Shown: one piece after another, positions 7,744 through 17,063 of the stretch
How the letters are laid out: every line of letters starts with the position of its first letter
Numbering within the stretch: position 1 is the stretch's first letter
Assembly: GCF_013133775.1 (NCBI RefSeq)
Contig: NZ_JABGBO010000004.1
Span: 214,301-278,300 of the forward strand
Source of the DNA: Pelistega europaea
GTDB lineage: Bacteria > Pseudomonadota > Gammaproteobacteria > Burkholderiales > Burkholderiaceae_B
DNA: 64,000 nt
Direction: 5' to 3'
The notes under the pieces: model-generated
What the model was told of the DNA's origin: nothing
What the model saw: the letters and a program-made list of their open reading frames with translations, nothing else
The model's database searches: none
Position numbers and translations under genes: made by a program

Positions 7744-9047
7744 CACGACGTCAAATACTTGGCTCAGGTATTGCGATGTTGTCACTGCCTGTCGTCTCTA
7801 AAGTGGCTTATGCCGCAAGTAGCCAAATTCTGGCTGTGCGTACATGGCCAGCAGATGAGTATACGCGCGTGACATTGGAGTTAAGCTCTCCTATTAAACA
7901 TGAGCATTTTGTTCTTGATGGCCCAGATCGCCTAGTGGTAGATTTACAGGGGCTTAGCATGAATGCAGCACTTAACTCCCTGATTTCTAAAATCAAACCC
8001 AATGACCCCTATATCTCTCGCGTCCGTGTTGCACAAAATCGTGCTGATGTTGTACGCCTTGTAATTGACTTAAAACAAAGTATTGTCCCTCAGGTATTTA
8101 CGTTAAAACCTGTTGGTAATTACCGCTACCGTTTAGTATTAGACTTGTACCCTAAAGTAGCCAAAGACCCTTTAGTCGCATTGACTAATAGTGCCAACAT
8201 GGGAGATGACCCTCTCGCTGGTATTATCAATCAGATTAATAATAACCGTGCAACAGTAGAAGCACCACGTGTTCAAGGACAGGTTGCTCCTAAAGTATCT
8301 AGTCCAATTGTAGACAACACACCTCGTCCATCTCGTGGCGGTCGTCGTCCTATTCTTATCGCTATCGACCCAGGTCATGGCGGTGAAGATCCTGGAGCCA
8401 CAGGTCCCCGTGGTACTCATGAAAAAGATGTGGTACTATCTATTGGCAAACAATTACGCGACATCATTAACGCTCAACCTAATATGCGTGCTTATATGAC
8501 AAGAGATGCTGACTTCTTTGTCCCTTTGCAAGTACGTGTCCAAAAAGCTCGCCGTGTAAAAGCTGATATCTTTGTTTCTATCCATGCAGACGCCTTTACC
8601 AACCCTAACTCACGTGGTACTTCTGTATTTGCACTCTCTCGTAAAGGTGCTTCTAGTGCTGCTGCTCGCTGGCTAGCAACTAAAGAAAATGCTGCTGATG
8701 CAATTGGTGGTTTAGATATTAGCGTGCATGACCGCACCACTGCTAGCGTATTATTAGACATGTCAACTACTGCACAGATTAATGACTCACTAAAGATTGG
8801 TCACCGTGTTTTAGAGGCATTATCTCGCATTAATGGATTACAAAGCCGCCGTGTTGAACAGGCTGGGTTTGCAGTATTGAAAGCCCCTGACATTCCATCC
8901 ATTCTTATTGAGGTGGCATTTATTTCCAACCCTCAAGAAGAAAGATTCTTACGTGATTATTCTAACCATCGCCTTGTAGCCAATGCTATCGTATCAGGTC
9001 TAAATGGCTATTTAGCAACAAATCCTCCTCTTGCTAGCAGAGGCTAA
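7695..9047 (+). CDS. amiC: N-acetylmuramoyl-L-alanine amidase AmiC (Tat-exported)
   Basis: This 450-residue periplasmic amidase splits septal peptidoglycan during daughter-cell separation. The N-terminus carries the twin-arginine signal SPRRITRRQILG with a hydrophobic core. An AMIN domain (about 45-155) targets the septum. The Amidase_3 zinc domain starts at IAIDPGHGGEDPG, continues with SIHADAF, and ends with the catalytic Glu region LIEVAFISNP. The ATG at 7695 lies inside tsaE. It is needed to include the Tat motif, because the next ATG falls after it. The overlap suggests translational coupling to tsaE. Confidence 0.95.
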   Translation: MDSTTQESTEFSPRRITRRQILGSGIAMLSLPVVSKVAYAASSQILAVRTWPADEYTRVTLELSSPIKHEHFVLDGPDRLVVDLQGLSMNAALNSLISKIKPNDPYISRVRVAQNRADVVRLVIDLKQSIVPQVFTLKPVGNYRYRLVLDLYPKVAKDPLVALTNSANMGDDPLAGIINQINNNRATVEAPRVQGQVAPKVSSPIVDNTPRPSRGGRRPILIAIDPGHGGEDPGATGPRGTHEKDVVLSIGKQLRDIINAQPNMRAYMTRDADFFVPLQVRVQKARRVKADIFVSIHADAFTNPNSRGTSVFALSRKGASSAAARWLATKENAADAIGGLDISVHDRTTASVLLDMSTTAQINDSLKIGHRVLEALSRINGLQSRRVEQAGFAVLKAPDIPSILIEVAFISNPQEERFLRDYSNHRLVANAIVSGLNGYLATNPPLASRG

Positions 9048-9167
9048 ACTACACCACAGTTTATTAAATATTCTTAATGTAAAGCTCACTAGGAATAGAC
9101 GCAATTTCAATGCTATTGGGGCAATGTATCTGGCTTACGAGTCATTAACAAGCATCCACTCAATTGG

Positions 9168-9203
9168 AGAGTATAACGAAAATGTTATACTCTTCTTTGT
9201 TTA
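9168..9203 (+). terminator. Hairpin between amiC and mutL, terminator or attenuator
   Basis: A 10-bp perfect stem AGAGTATAAC / GTTATACTCT with a six-base loop is followed by a T-rich stretch. It lies about 120 bp after amiC and 27 bp before mutL. The stem is AT-rich, so termination may be partial. Confidence 0.55.
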
Positions 9204-9229
9204 TTCTTTAGTGATAGTCCATTTCAACT

Positions 9230-11290
9230 ATGTCTGAACGCCGCCATATTCACCTTTTACCCGATCAGCTTATTAGTCAAATTGCCGCTGGAGAGGTCAT
9301 TGAACGACCATCATCGGTACTCAAAGAACTGGTTGAAAATGCCATTGATGCAGGGGCAACACAAATTGAGCTACGTCTTGATGGGGGTGGCATACGTCGC
9401 TTATGTGTAATTGATAATGGATCTGGCATCCCCAAAGATGAATTGGCTCTTGCCCTAACACGGCATGCTACAAGCAAAGTGCGTTCATTAGCAGAATTAG
9501 AATCTGTACGCTCTATGGGTTTTCGTGGTGAAGCATTAGCCTCTATTGCTTCAGTAGCAAGACTAACCCTAAGCTCACGTACAGAAGGACAGAAGCATGC
9601 TTGGTCTATTGATGGTCGTCATGGGGTTATTGAACCCTCTTCAGGCTTGCAAGGCACAACAGTCGATGTTCGTCAATTATTTGACGAAATTCCTGCTCGT
9701 CGTAAATTTCTTAAAACAGAGCAAACAGAGTTTTCTCACTGTGTAGATGCCATTGAGCGTATTGCCCTCGCCTACCCAAGCATCAGTTTTCGAGTTTTTC
9801 ACAATGATAAACCCTACAAACATTGGCCCGTCAATGATGCACTAGGTCGTATTCAAGATGTACTCGGTGCAGAGTTTGTAGACGCAGGTCTTACTGTTGA
9901 TAGCAGTACCGCCGTCAGCCATATACATGGACTGATAATTCAGCCAAGTGCAGCACGGGCTAAGGCAGATAAACAATATCTTTTTGTAAATGGACGTTTT
10001 GTGCGTGACCGCACTATCTCGCATGCAATTCGTAGCGCCTATGCCGATGTTCTACATGGTGATAGGCAACCTGCCTATGTATTATTCCTCTCTATTGACC
10101 CCGCTCTGGTAGATGTCAATGTGCATCCTGCAAAAAGCGAGGTACGTTTTCGTGATAGTGGGGCTCTATATCGCTTTATTCAACAAAGTGTCTCACAAGC
10201 ACTGGCTAAACTAGGTGGTCAAGGTGCAGCACATCAGAAAAATAGTGAAGATAACCATACCTCTTCTTTTGCTTCACCATATACTACTCTCACCATGCCT
10301 GAAGGGATGTCTACTCCAACATCAGGCACTCTAAATCCATCCACCCACTCGGAATTATCAGGACTCACACAAGGTCATGATTTCTCTAAAGGGATGGGAA
10401 CACCAGAGACTTCACCTTATAACACATTACCTAGCACGACTAGTCCTACTGGCAATCGTGCTAACCCTGCTATCGGGGCAAAACCTAATACAAACTACCG
10501 CCCTCAACAAGGCAGTTTAAATATCAACCATATGGATGCATGGAAAACAGCTTATGCTCCATTAACAAGCTCACCCTCTAATGAGACGACACCCATCGTC
10601 ATAGGAAGCTCATTTGGTGGTGCTTTGGGTGACTATACCAACACCTATCAGACGAACACATTTTCAATAGATACTGATGTCAGCACGACATCAAATCAAA
10701 CTCAAGATTTTCCTCTTGGTATGGCTATTGGTCAACTCCATGGAATTTATATTCTTGCCCAGAATAAAGAAGGACTTGTCCTTATTGATATGCATGCTGC
10801 CCACGAACGTGTCACCTACGAGAGACTTAAACAACTCTTTGACCAAAAAGCAGTATCAGTACAAGAACTACTGGTGCCAATTGTTTTTCATACTTCCGAA
10901 ACACAAGTTGCCCTATTAGAAGAATACGCACAGACATTAACGGATTTAGGATTAGCATTAAGCCCTGCAGGCCCAAATTCTATCGCAGTACGTGCTGTTC
11001 CTAGCTTACTAGCTAAAGGCGATATTGAAACCATGGTCCGGCGTATTTTGCATGATTTAGAAAAGGTAGGGATTTCCAACCTCATCACTGAACAACGCAA
11101 TGAGTTACTAGCAACCATGGCATGCCATGGTTCAGTACGTGCCAACCGTTTATTGAGCCTAACGGAGATGAACAATTTACTCCGTCAAATGGAGCAGACT
11201 GAACGAGCCAACCAGTGTAATCATGGACGTCCAACATGGTTTACCTGGTCACTGGCAGATTTAGATAAACTCTTTATGCGGGGGCAATAA
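9230..11290 (+). CDS. mutL: DNA mismatch repair protein MutL
   Basis: A 686-residue GHKL ATPase that links MutS mismatch recognition to downstream excision. The N-terminal ATPase domain contains the conserved QIAAGEVIERPSSVLKELVE block (residues 16-35), DNGSGI and GFRGEAL. The transducer domain carries VNVHPAK. A low-complexity Ser/Thr/Asn/Pro linker follows (about 340-490). The C-terminal dimerization domain includes LVLIDMHAAHERVTYE and ACHGSVRANR. The final CNHGRPTW is typical. The stop is 3 bp before miaA, so the two are probably co-translated. Confidence 0.96.
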   Translation: MSERRHIHLLPDQLISQIAAGEVIERPSSVLKELVENAIDAGATQIELRLDGGGIRRLCVIDNGSGIPKDELALALTRHATSKVRSLAELESVRSMGFRGEALASIASVARLTLSSRTEGQKHAWSIDGRHGVIEPSSGLQGTTVDVRQLFDEIPARRKFLKTEQTEFSHCVDAIERIALAYPSISFRVFHNDKPYKHWPVNDALGRIQDVLGAEFVDAGLTVDSSTAVSHIHGLIIQPSAARAKADKQYLFVNGRFVRDRTISHAIRSAYADVLHGDRQPAYVLFLSIDPALVDVNVHPAKSEVRFRDSGALYRFIQQSVSQALAKLGGQGAAHQKNSEDNHTSSFASPYTTLTMPEGMSTPTSGTLNPSTHSELSGLTQGHDFSKGMGTPETSPYNTLPSTTSPTGNRANPAIGAKPNTNYRPQQGSLNINHMDAWKTAYAPLTSSPSNETTPIVIGSSFGGALGDYTNTYQTNTFSIDTDVSTTSNQTQDFPLGMAIGQLHGIYILAQNKEGLVLIDMHAAHERVTYERLKQLFDQKAVSVQELLVPIVFHTSETQVALLEEYAQTLTDLGLALSPAGPNSIAVRAVPSLLAKGDIETMVRRILHDLEKVGISNLITEQRNELLATMACHGSVRANRLLSLTEMNNLLRQMEQTERANQCNHGRPTWFTWSLADLDKLFMRGQ

Positions 11291-11293
11291 AGC

Positions 11294-12241
11294 ATGACGC
11301 CGAAAACAACTCCCATCATATGCATTGCAGGGCCTACCGCCTCAGGAAAGTCCGCTTCCGTGCTAACACTAGCTGAGCATCTCCCCATCGAAATTATCAA
11401 TGTCGATTCTGCTACTATCTATCGCAGTATGAATATTGGCACGGCAAAACCCAGCAAAGAGGAACAAGCCCTTGTACCCCAGCACCTACTAGACATCAAA
11501 GACCCAAGCGAAAGCTATAGTGCTGCTGATTTTTATCAAGATACTATACGCCTCATCAGTGAAATACAATCTCGTCAACATATCCCTATCCTAGCAGGGG
11601 GTACAATGATGTACTACAAAACACTACGTGAAGGCTTACATGATTTACCAGCAGCTAATGAAATATTGCGAGCAGAATTAGAAACAGAAGCTGCCAAGAT
11701 AGGTTGGCCTGCAATGCATGAAAAACTACGCACTTTAGATGCTATCACTGCTGATAGACTTGCACCCAACGATAGCCAACGCATCCAACGTGCATTAGAA
11801 GTCATCATCTTGACTGGAAAACCGCTTTCTAGCCTATTTGCAGAACAAAAAACAAGCAATAGTCCCTACCGATTTATCACAATTAGCCTAGAAACAGAAG
11901 ATAGAGCTAAATTACATGCTCGCATTGCAGAACGATTTATGCAGATGATGGCAAAAGGTTTTCTGGAAGAAGTTCACTCACTTTACCAACGCGGTGACCT
12001 ACATGAAAACCTCCCCTCTATTCGTTGTGTAGGTTACCGACAACTATGGAAACATATCGCAGGAGAAATAGATTTAGAGACAGCTATTGAGCAAGGCATT
12101 GCAGCCACTCGCCAGCTTGCCAAACGACAAATCACTTGGCTACGCAGCCAACCCGAGCGACTTAAAATTGATTGCTTTAGCAAAGATGTTCCTAGTCAAG
12201 TACTAGATATTGTCAAGAAGTACAAAAATCAAATGGGTTAG
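11294..12241 (+). CDS. miaA: tRNA dimethylallyltransferase MiaA
   Basis: This 315-residue enzyme transfers a dimethylallyl group to A37 of UNN-decoding tRNAs. Walker-A motif GPTASGKSA is at residues 13-21. The family blocks [44 protein letters not shown] and CVGYRQLW are all present. It starts 3 bp after mutL and ends in a good terminator, so it closes the tsaE-amiC-mutL-miaA unit. Length is normal. Confidence 0.96.
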   Translation: MTPKTTPIICIAGPTASGKSASVLTLAEHLPIEIINVDSATIYRSMNIGTAKPSKEEQALVPQHLLDIKDPSESYSAADFYQDTIRLISEIQSRQHIPILAGGTMMYYKTLREGLHDLPAANEILRAELETEAAKIGWPAMHEKLRTLDAITADRLAPNDSQRIQRALEVIILTGKPLSSLFAEQKTSNSPYRFITISLETEDRAKLHARIAERFMQMMAKGFLEEVHSLYQRGDLHENLPSIRCVGYRQLWKHIAGEIDLETAIEQGIAATRQLAKRQITWLRSQPERLKIDCFSKDVPSQVLDIVKKYKNQMG

Positions 12242-12265
12242 ACAAATTAGCCTAACCCATTTTTT
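12231..12265 (+). terminator. Intrinsic terminator after miaA
   Basis: AAATGGGTTA pairs with TAACCCATTT across a 12-base loop and is followed by a T-run at 12261-12265. The stem includes the last miaA codons and stop. Confidence 0.85.
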
Positions 12266-12277
12266 AAAACAAAATCT

Positions 12278-12354
12278 TGGTCCCCCCAACTGGACTTGAA
12301 CCAGTGACCAAAGGATTATGAGTCCTCTGCTCTAACCAACTGAGCTATAGGGGG
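12278..12354 (-). tRNA. tRNA with CAU anticodon, probably tRNA-Ile2 (lysidine type)
   Basis: A 77-nt cloverleaf with encoded CCA: acceptor CCCCCTA/TGGGGGG, D-stem GCTC/GAGC, anticodon loop CTCATAA, and T-arm ACTGG/CCAGT. A CAU anticodon can be elongator Met or Ile2. The C4-G69 and C5-G68 pairs and the TTGGTC variable region resemble E. coli Ile2 more than elongator Met (family knowledge), so I lean to Ile2 modified by TilS. This is not certain. The C1-G72 end argues against nothing here but is uncommon. Confidence 0.85.
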
Positions 12355-12526
12355 AAAGTCTGCCATTATACTATGATTTTTTATTATTTTGCAAAAAATT
12401 TATAATCACTTTTGTATTCTTAAGTACAAAATTTAAGTATCCGCCCTTGTTACCTAATGAGTCATAAACGATAACTTTCTCCGACAAGAAAAATGCATAT
12501 TCACTCATTAGAGAGAATCAATGTGT

Positions 12527-13291
12527 TTAACTCAATAAGAAGTTTAGCAATATCCCTGAAGAGACAACAGGAGCTACTTCATTCAAAAAACGGGTAAAAT
12601 CGTAGCCAGCGCTATTATTGGCCTTATCTGATATTACTCGCAGCACTGCGAAAGGAGTTCCATATTCATAACACACTTGTGCCACAGCAGCTCCCTCCAT
12701 CTCTGTACACAACGCATCTGGAAAGTTATTCCGCAACTCCAAAACAGCTTCTGCACTACCGATAAATTGGTCTCCACTGAGTATTAATCCTTGGTGAATT
12801 TTCATATTAGTAAGCCCAAATAAGTCAATGTTCTCTTTGGGTAACATCCTTTGTAAACTGTATTGCCCTTCTCCTTGCAAGAACTGTGTTGTCCCTACAA
12901 TAAGAGCAGCATTTAGTTCACTATCCGATACAAAATATTGTTTACCTAACAAAGGAATTTCATAGCGAGGGAAAAGGGGTTCTGCATTCATATCATGCTG
13001 ACAAAACGAGGTCCCTATCACAATGTCTCCGACATTAACTTCTGCACTTACTCCACCAGCCAATCCAGTGAATATAATACGGTCAACCCCAAATTTTTGT
13101 ATTAGGGTCACACATGTAGCACTAGCTGCTACTTTCCCTACTCTAGCTAGTACAAGAACACAGCTTTGCCCACCGATTTTTCCTTGATAAAAAGTCCTCA
13201 TCCCTACAGTATGGGTTTGCATCTGCCCTTTCATCAACTTTAATAAATCAGCTATCTCTTGTGGTAAGGCTGCAATAATTCCTAATGTCAT
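12527..13291 (-). CDS. mtnN: 5'-methylthioadenosine/S-adenosylhomocysteine nucleosidase
   Basis: This 254-residue enzyme cleaves MTA and SAH to adenine plus the thioribose or homocysteine sugar, in methionine salvage and the activated-methyl cycle. It begins GIIAALPQEI. It contains FTGLAGG, the substrate region CTEMEGAAVAQVC with catalytic Glu, and VISDKA with the catalytic Asp. It is slightly longer than E. coli Pfs (232 residues) because of an insert near residues 120-150. It is a single gene on the minus strand, flanked by the CAU tRNA and a long repeat-bearing gap. Confidence 0.94.
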   Translation of the reverse strand: MTLGIIAALPQEIADLLKLMKGQMQTHTVGMRTFYQGKIGGQSCVLVLARVGKVAASATCVTLIQKFGVDRIIFTGLAGGVSAEVNVGDIVIGTSFCQHDMNAEPLFPRYEIPLLGKQYFVSDSELNAALIVGTTQFLQGEGQYSLQRMLPKENIDLFGLTNMKIHQGLILSGDQFIGSAEAVLELRNNFPDALCTEMEGAAVAQVCYEYGTPFAVLRVISDKANNSAGYDFTRFLNEVAPVVSSGILLNFLLS

Positions 13292-13371
13292 AACTCACCA
13301 AAATCAAATACTAACACTATACCACTTACTATCTTAATTGATGTCATAAATTCTGTCGTTTTCCATTATTT

Positions 13372-13486
13372 CCATAACTCCCCTAGCTTTCCTTAACACT
13401 CCTTATGCATCCTAGACTTCCATGCTCCCCATAACTCCCCTAGCTTTCCTTAACATTCCTCATACACCCTAGAACTTCCATGCCCC
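13372..13486. repeat. Two ~57-bp imperfect tandem repeats in the mtnN upstream gap
   Basis: Units at 13372-13428 and 13429-13486 both begin CCATAACTCCCCTAGCTTTC and continue in register with a handful of substitutions and one indel. They are C-rich on the plus strand and lie in the 408-bp gap between divergent mtnN and the adenylation-domain-like gene. I see no gene in the gap. Confidence 0.8.
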
Positions 13487-13699
13487 CATACCCTCTCTTG
13501 ATAAAGAATCGGTTTAAACCTCTTCCTAGCACAATAACTACTCCGTAATACCTCATATAAAGGGTCATTAAGTAGTTTAACTGCTGTCTATTGCATGCAA
13601 AATTCAAAATGGACTGAATTGCTTGCTCAAAAAACTAGCATTTATTCAATAGAGAAACTATAATAACGGGGTAAAAGAATTCAGCATTTTCAAGTCATT

Positions 13700-15058
13700 A
13701 TGTCGCCTAAGAACACTAATCAATATACATTCCTGTACGATACTTTTGAATGGTTCGTCCCGAATAACTTTAATATTGCTAATGCATGCTGTCATCGGTG
13801 GGCTCAAAGTCCTCATGAAGCAAGGCAAGCGGCGATTTACTTTGAGGATCAAGTCGGACAGCTCACTAGCCTTTCATATGGACAACTCTCTGAAAAGGTT
13901 AATAAACTTGCAAACGGCTTTATTCGCATGGGGATACACCCACAAGACCGTATTGCCATTGCCCTCCAGCACTCTGCAGAGACTGCTATTACCATTCTAG
14001 CGGCAATTACTGTTGGAGCTGTCGCAGTACCTCTTAAGGCTGGGTTTACTAGTCCTGAGTATGATAAGCGCCTTGTTGATATTGCGCCTCGCATTGTAAT
14101 TGTAGACAAGTATACTATTGCCCCAGTAACCCATGCGATTGATCATAATCCAGCTTTACGTCAGAGTTTAAAACAACTTATTGGTATTCATACAGAAGAC
14201 GAGCGAGTTATTCCTTGGCGTACCTTGCTTGCTCGCCAACCCAGTGAGTTTAGCGTTATTCCAGCAAGTCCTGATGCACCAGCGATTATGTTCTATGATG
14301 ATTCCTCTGACTCTTTACGTGCTACTGTGGTTACCCATAAGGCATTGATTGGAACTCTTCCTGGCTTTGTATCTTCTCAAAATTGGTTTCCTAAAAAATC
14401 CGATATCTTCTATACAACCTATGACTGGAGTACTCAGTTAGGTTTACTCGGTGGCTTATTACCTACACTTTATTTTGGGCGTACGATGGTCGGTTGCCCT
14501 AGTGGACGCACTATCCCACGCTTGTTTACCTTGCTTGAACATTATCCTGTCAGCAACATCCTCGCCTCTGGCAAGGAGCTACAACGCATTCGTGACTATC
14601 AAGAACCGTTAGATTCTTTTGAGTTAGAAGTGCGTTGCATTACCTGCCCTGATGAAGACAATTCCCCTGAGCTAGCCACTTGGGTACAAGAACGTTTCGG
14701 CTTTGCTCTTAATAGCGTCTGCTTACCTTTTGGATTCTCTTATGTTGTTGGTGAATCAGCAGAGAAATGGGAAAGTAAGTTAGGCAGTATGGGGCGGGCT
14801 ATTCCAGGGCATAAAGTAACCATCCTTGATGAGCAAGGTCAGCCTGTGCCTACTGGTAAAGTGGGTTTCTTATGTGTTAACCGTGAAAACCACCCTGAAG
14901 ACTTTGATCCATCTATCGCTTTACAATTTTGGGCACAAGGACACCTACATGAGGTTGCACCTTTGGCACAAAATTGGTATAACACTGGTATTAGAGCCTC
15001 ACAAGATAGCGATGGCTATTTTTGGCGAGATAATACAATCACATTCCCTACGGCATAA
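13700..15058 (+). CDS. Degenerate AMP-binding (acyl-adenylate synthetase-like) protein, probably inactive
   Basis: This 452-residue protein has the fold of the large adenylation subdomain but not the full enzyme. Recognisable parts are the substrate-side helix region GVAV-like VGAVAVPLKAG (105-115), LGSMGRAIPGHKVTILDEQG (361-380) and WYNTGIRASQDSDGYFW (426-442). The ATP-loop TSGTTGxPKG is replaced by FYDDSSDSLRATVVTH (198-213). The A7 TGD is TGI. The protein ends just after the hinge, so the C-terminal ~110-residue lid domain with the catalytic lysine is absent. The reading frame is long and intact, which argues for a retained pseudoenzyme rather than a dead gene. No Shine-Dalgarno is visible. 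It lies 36 bp before the carbonic anhydrase gene. Confidence 0.8.
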   Translation: MSPKNTNQYTFLYDTFEWFVPNNFNIANACCHRWAQSPHEARQAAIYFEDQVGQLTSLSYGQLSEKVNKLANGFIRMGIHPQDRIAIALQHSAETAITILAAITVGAVAVPLKAGFTSPEYDKRLVDIAPRIVIVDKYTIAPVTHAIDHNPALRQSLKQLIGIHTEDERVIPWRTLLARQPSEFSVIPASPDAPAIMFYDDSSDSLRATVVTHKALIGTLPGFVSSQNWFPKKSDIFYTTYDWSTQLGLLGGLLPTLYFGRTMVGCPSGRTIPRLFTLLEHYPVSNILASGKELQRIRDYQEPLDSFELEVRCITCPDEDNSPELATWVQERFGFALNSVCLPFGFSYVVGESAEKWESKLGSMGRAIPGHKVTILDEQGQPVPTGKVGFLCVNRENHPEDFDPSIALQFWAQGHLHEVAPLAQNWYNTGIRASQDSDGYFWRDNTITFPTA

Positions 15059-15094
15059 CGAGTGATAGCCATAGGGAGCAGCGAGGAGCAATCT

Positions 15095-15616
15095 ATGGCT
15101 ATTTATCAAATCGGTAATCTCACCCCTTCCATTGACCCTAGTGCCTATATCTTTGACAACGCTGTTGTTATCGGCGATGTTACGCTCAAGGCTAATGTGA
15201 GTATCTGGGCCAATGTCTCTATTCGTGCAGATAATGATAGCATTGTCATCGATGAAAATAGTAATATTCAAGAAGGCAGTGTATTACATATTGATGTTGG
15301 TACCCCTATGTATATTGGTAAAAACGTCACTGTAGGGCATCAAGCCATGCTACATGGCTGTACCATTGGCGATGGTAGCCTTATCGGTATGCAAGCTATC
15401 ATATTAAATAATGCTGTTATTGGCAAAAACTGTATTATTGGTGCTGGAGCTATTGTTCCAGAGGGGAAAGTCATTCCTGATAACTCTTTGGTCATCGGGG
15501 TAGCAAAAATTGTACGCACTTTGACTGATGAAGATTTGCATCGGGTTCACGAGGGTACGGCACATTATGTAGAACAAGGCAAGTTTTACCAACAGCAATT
15601 AAAGAGGATTGCTTAA
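15095..15616 (+). CDS. Gamma-class carbonic anhydrase family protein (YrdA-like)
   Basis: A 173-residue left-handed beta-helix protein with repeated hexapeptides (for example IGDVTL, IGKNVT, IGDGSL, IGKNCI). The zinc-histidine pattern is seen in LHIDVG, VGHQAMLHGC, typical of YrdA/CaiE-like trimers. Metal-dependent carbonic anhydrase activity is possible, but many members have unproven function. I chose the ATG at 15095 because GAGGAG precedes it; a GTG 33 bp upstream lacks a ribosome site. Probably co-transcribed with the upstream adenylation-domain-like gene. A paralogous family member is at 44210-44770. Confidence 0.88.
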   Translation: MAIYQIGNLTPSIDPSAYIFDNAVVIGDVTLKANVSIWANVSIRADNDSIVIDENSNIQEGSVLHIDVGTPMYIGKNVTVGHQAMLHGCTIGDGSLIGMQAIILNNAVIGKNCIIGAGAIVPEGKVIPDNSLVIGVAKIVRTLTDEDLHRVHEGTAHYVEQGKFYQQQLKRIA

Positions 15617-15700
15617 TAGTTTAGAGACTATTACCCTCTTGTTTTCTACATTTTCACCTCCATTTACAGAGGCATTGAATTATTCTTTGCCTCAATTCTC

Positions 15701-16615
15701 ATGAAAGATTCTCTTAAAAAATATCTCTTTGAAGACCGCAGTGTACGTATCCAGACGGTCAATCTCACCCAAACCTGGCATGAGATGCTTACCCACCAGA
15801 CCTATCATCCTGTCCTTCGCAACCTACTTGGAGAACTAAGTGCAGCGGCAGTGCTACTTGCCTCCAATATTAAATTTGAGGGTTCTTTGGTACTACAACT
15901 CCAAGGGGACGGTCCGATTGCTCTTATTGTGGTAGAGTGCAATCAGCATTTACAAGTCAGGGCTACAATTAAAACTCGTCAGGAATTTGTTGTCAAAGAT
16001 ACTGATACCTTACAGACCCTACTTAATGCCAATGGACAAGGACGCTTTGTGGTAATACTCGACCCAGCCAACCGCCCCAAAGGACAACAAGCCTACCAGG
16101 GTATCGTACCACTTGTGGGCAATTCTGTTGGAGAAGCCTTGGCTTCCTATATGCAACATTCTGAGCAGCTGGATACTCAGTTATATCTCGCTGCGGATGA
16201 ACATAAAGCAACAGGACTTTTATTGCAACGTCTCCCCTATAGCGGAGGTCAAGAAGTTGATAGTGAAGTGGCTCATCAAGCCTGGGAGCGTGCCTTACAT
16301 CTTGGCCGTACCATTAAGCCAAGCGAACAACTTCAAGTTGACGAGGACACCTTGATTCATCGTTTATTCTGGGAAGAAAATCTTATCGCTTATGAACCTC
16401 AATCAGTTTCCTGGTTCTGTAGTTGCTCTCGTGAGCGTGTTGCAGATATGCTTAAAATGTTAGGCTCTTCTGAGGTTGAAAGCATTCTTTCCGAACGTCC
16501 TAACATCACAGTTAATTGTGATTTCTGCGGAAAACCTTATGTTTTTGATGCTATTGATTGTGCTGGACTTTTCGTTGCTACAGGCAATGAAAAAGCAGAC
16601 AAACAGTTGCACTAA
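15701..16615 (+). CDS. hslO: Hsp33 redox-regulated chaperonin
   Basis: A 304-residue cytosolic holdase activated by oxidative unfolding. The N-terminal domain begins DSLKKYLFEDRSVRIQTVNL. The C-terminal zinc switch is present as WFCSCSRERV and CDFCGKPY, giving the CxC plus CxxC set. Length is normal. It follows the carbonic anhydrase gene by 84 bp on the same strand and is followed by two tandem terminator-like hairpins. Confidence 0.95.
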   Translation: MKDSLKKYLFEDRSVRIQTVNLTQTWHEMLTHQTYHPVLRNLLGELSAAAVLLASNIKFEGSLVLQLQGDGPIALIVVECNQHLQVRATIKTRQEFVVKDTDTLQTLLNANGQGRFVVILDPANRPKGQQAYQGIVPLVGNSVGEALASYMQHSEQLDTQLYLAADEHKATGLLLQRLPYSGGQEVDSEVAHQAWERALHLGRTIKPSEQLQVDEDTLIHRLFWEENLIAYEPQSVSWFCSCSRERVADMLKMLGSSEVESILSERPNITVNCDFCGKPYVFDAIDCAGLFVATGNEKADKQLH

Positions 16616-16713
16616 TTAATTCATTGCAGATGTTACTTGCTAGCCTTTGAGGGATTCCCTCTTAACCCATGAAGAAGCCATAATCACTGAAGAGCATAAT
16701 TTTCCCAAAAACT

Positions 16714-16918
16714 ATACACCAGCTTTATCCTCCTATAAAAAAGTTGGTGTATTTTTATACATTTCAAAAATACAAATAATATCAAAGAGTTAAATCTTTA
16801 TTTAACAAAGCAGGTGTAACATACACCAACTTTCTCCTCCTATAATAAAGTCGGTGTATTTTTATATATTTCCAAAATCCAAATAATATCAAAGAGTTAA
16901 ATCTTTACTTAACAAAAT
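16714..16918 (+). repeat. 107-bp tandem duplication, each copy carrying a terminator hairpin
   Basis: The segment 16714-16820 is repeated from 16821 to about 16918 with few changes. Each copy opens with an inverted repeat (ATACACCAGCTT / AAGTTGGTGTAT; second copy ATACACCAACTT / AAGTCGGTGTAT) followed by TTTTT, giving terminators at about 16714-16756 and 16821-16863. The shared tail includes ATATCAAAGAGTTAAATCTT. No gene is visible in the 448-bp gap 16616-17063. Confidence 0.85.
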
Positions 16919-17063
16919 ATACGTAATCTTCCTATTTTATTTTTGTCTAAATCTTGGCACACTGTTCTTCCTTAAAGAAAAAAGTGCGTTTTATATTGGA
17001 TTTATTCTCCACTTATTCCATTTCTTGTTTTCATACAAGGCAGACATCTGGAACCCATAACTA

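Noticed and set aside
9031..9237. Open frame of 68 codons overlapping the amiC end and mutL start
   Set aside because: No ribosome site, no protein-like pattern, and it runs through the predicted hairpin at 9168.
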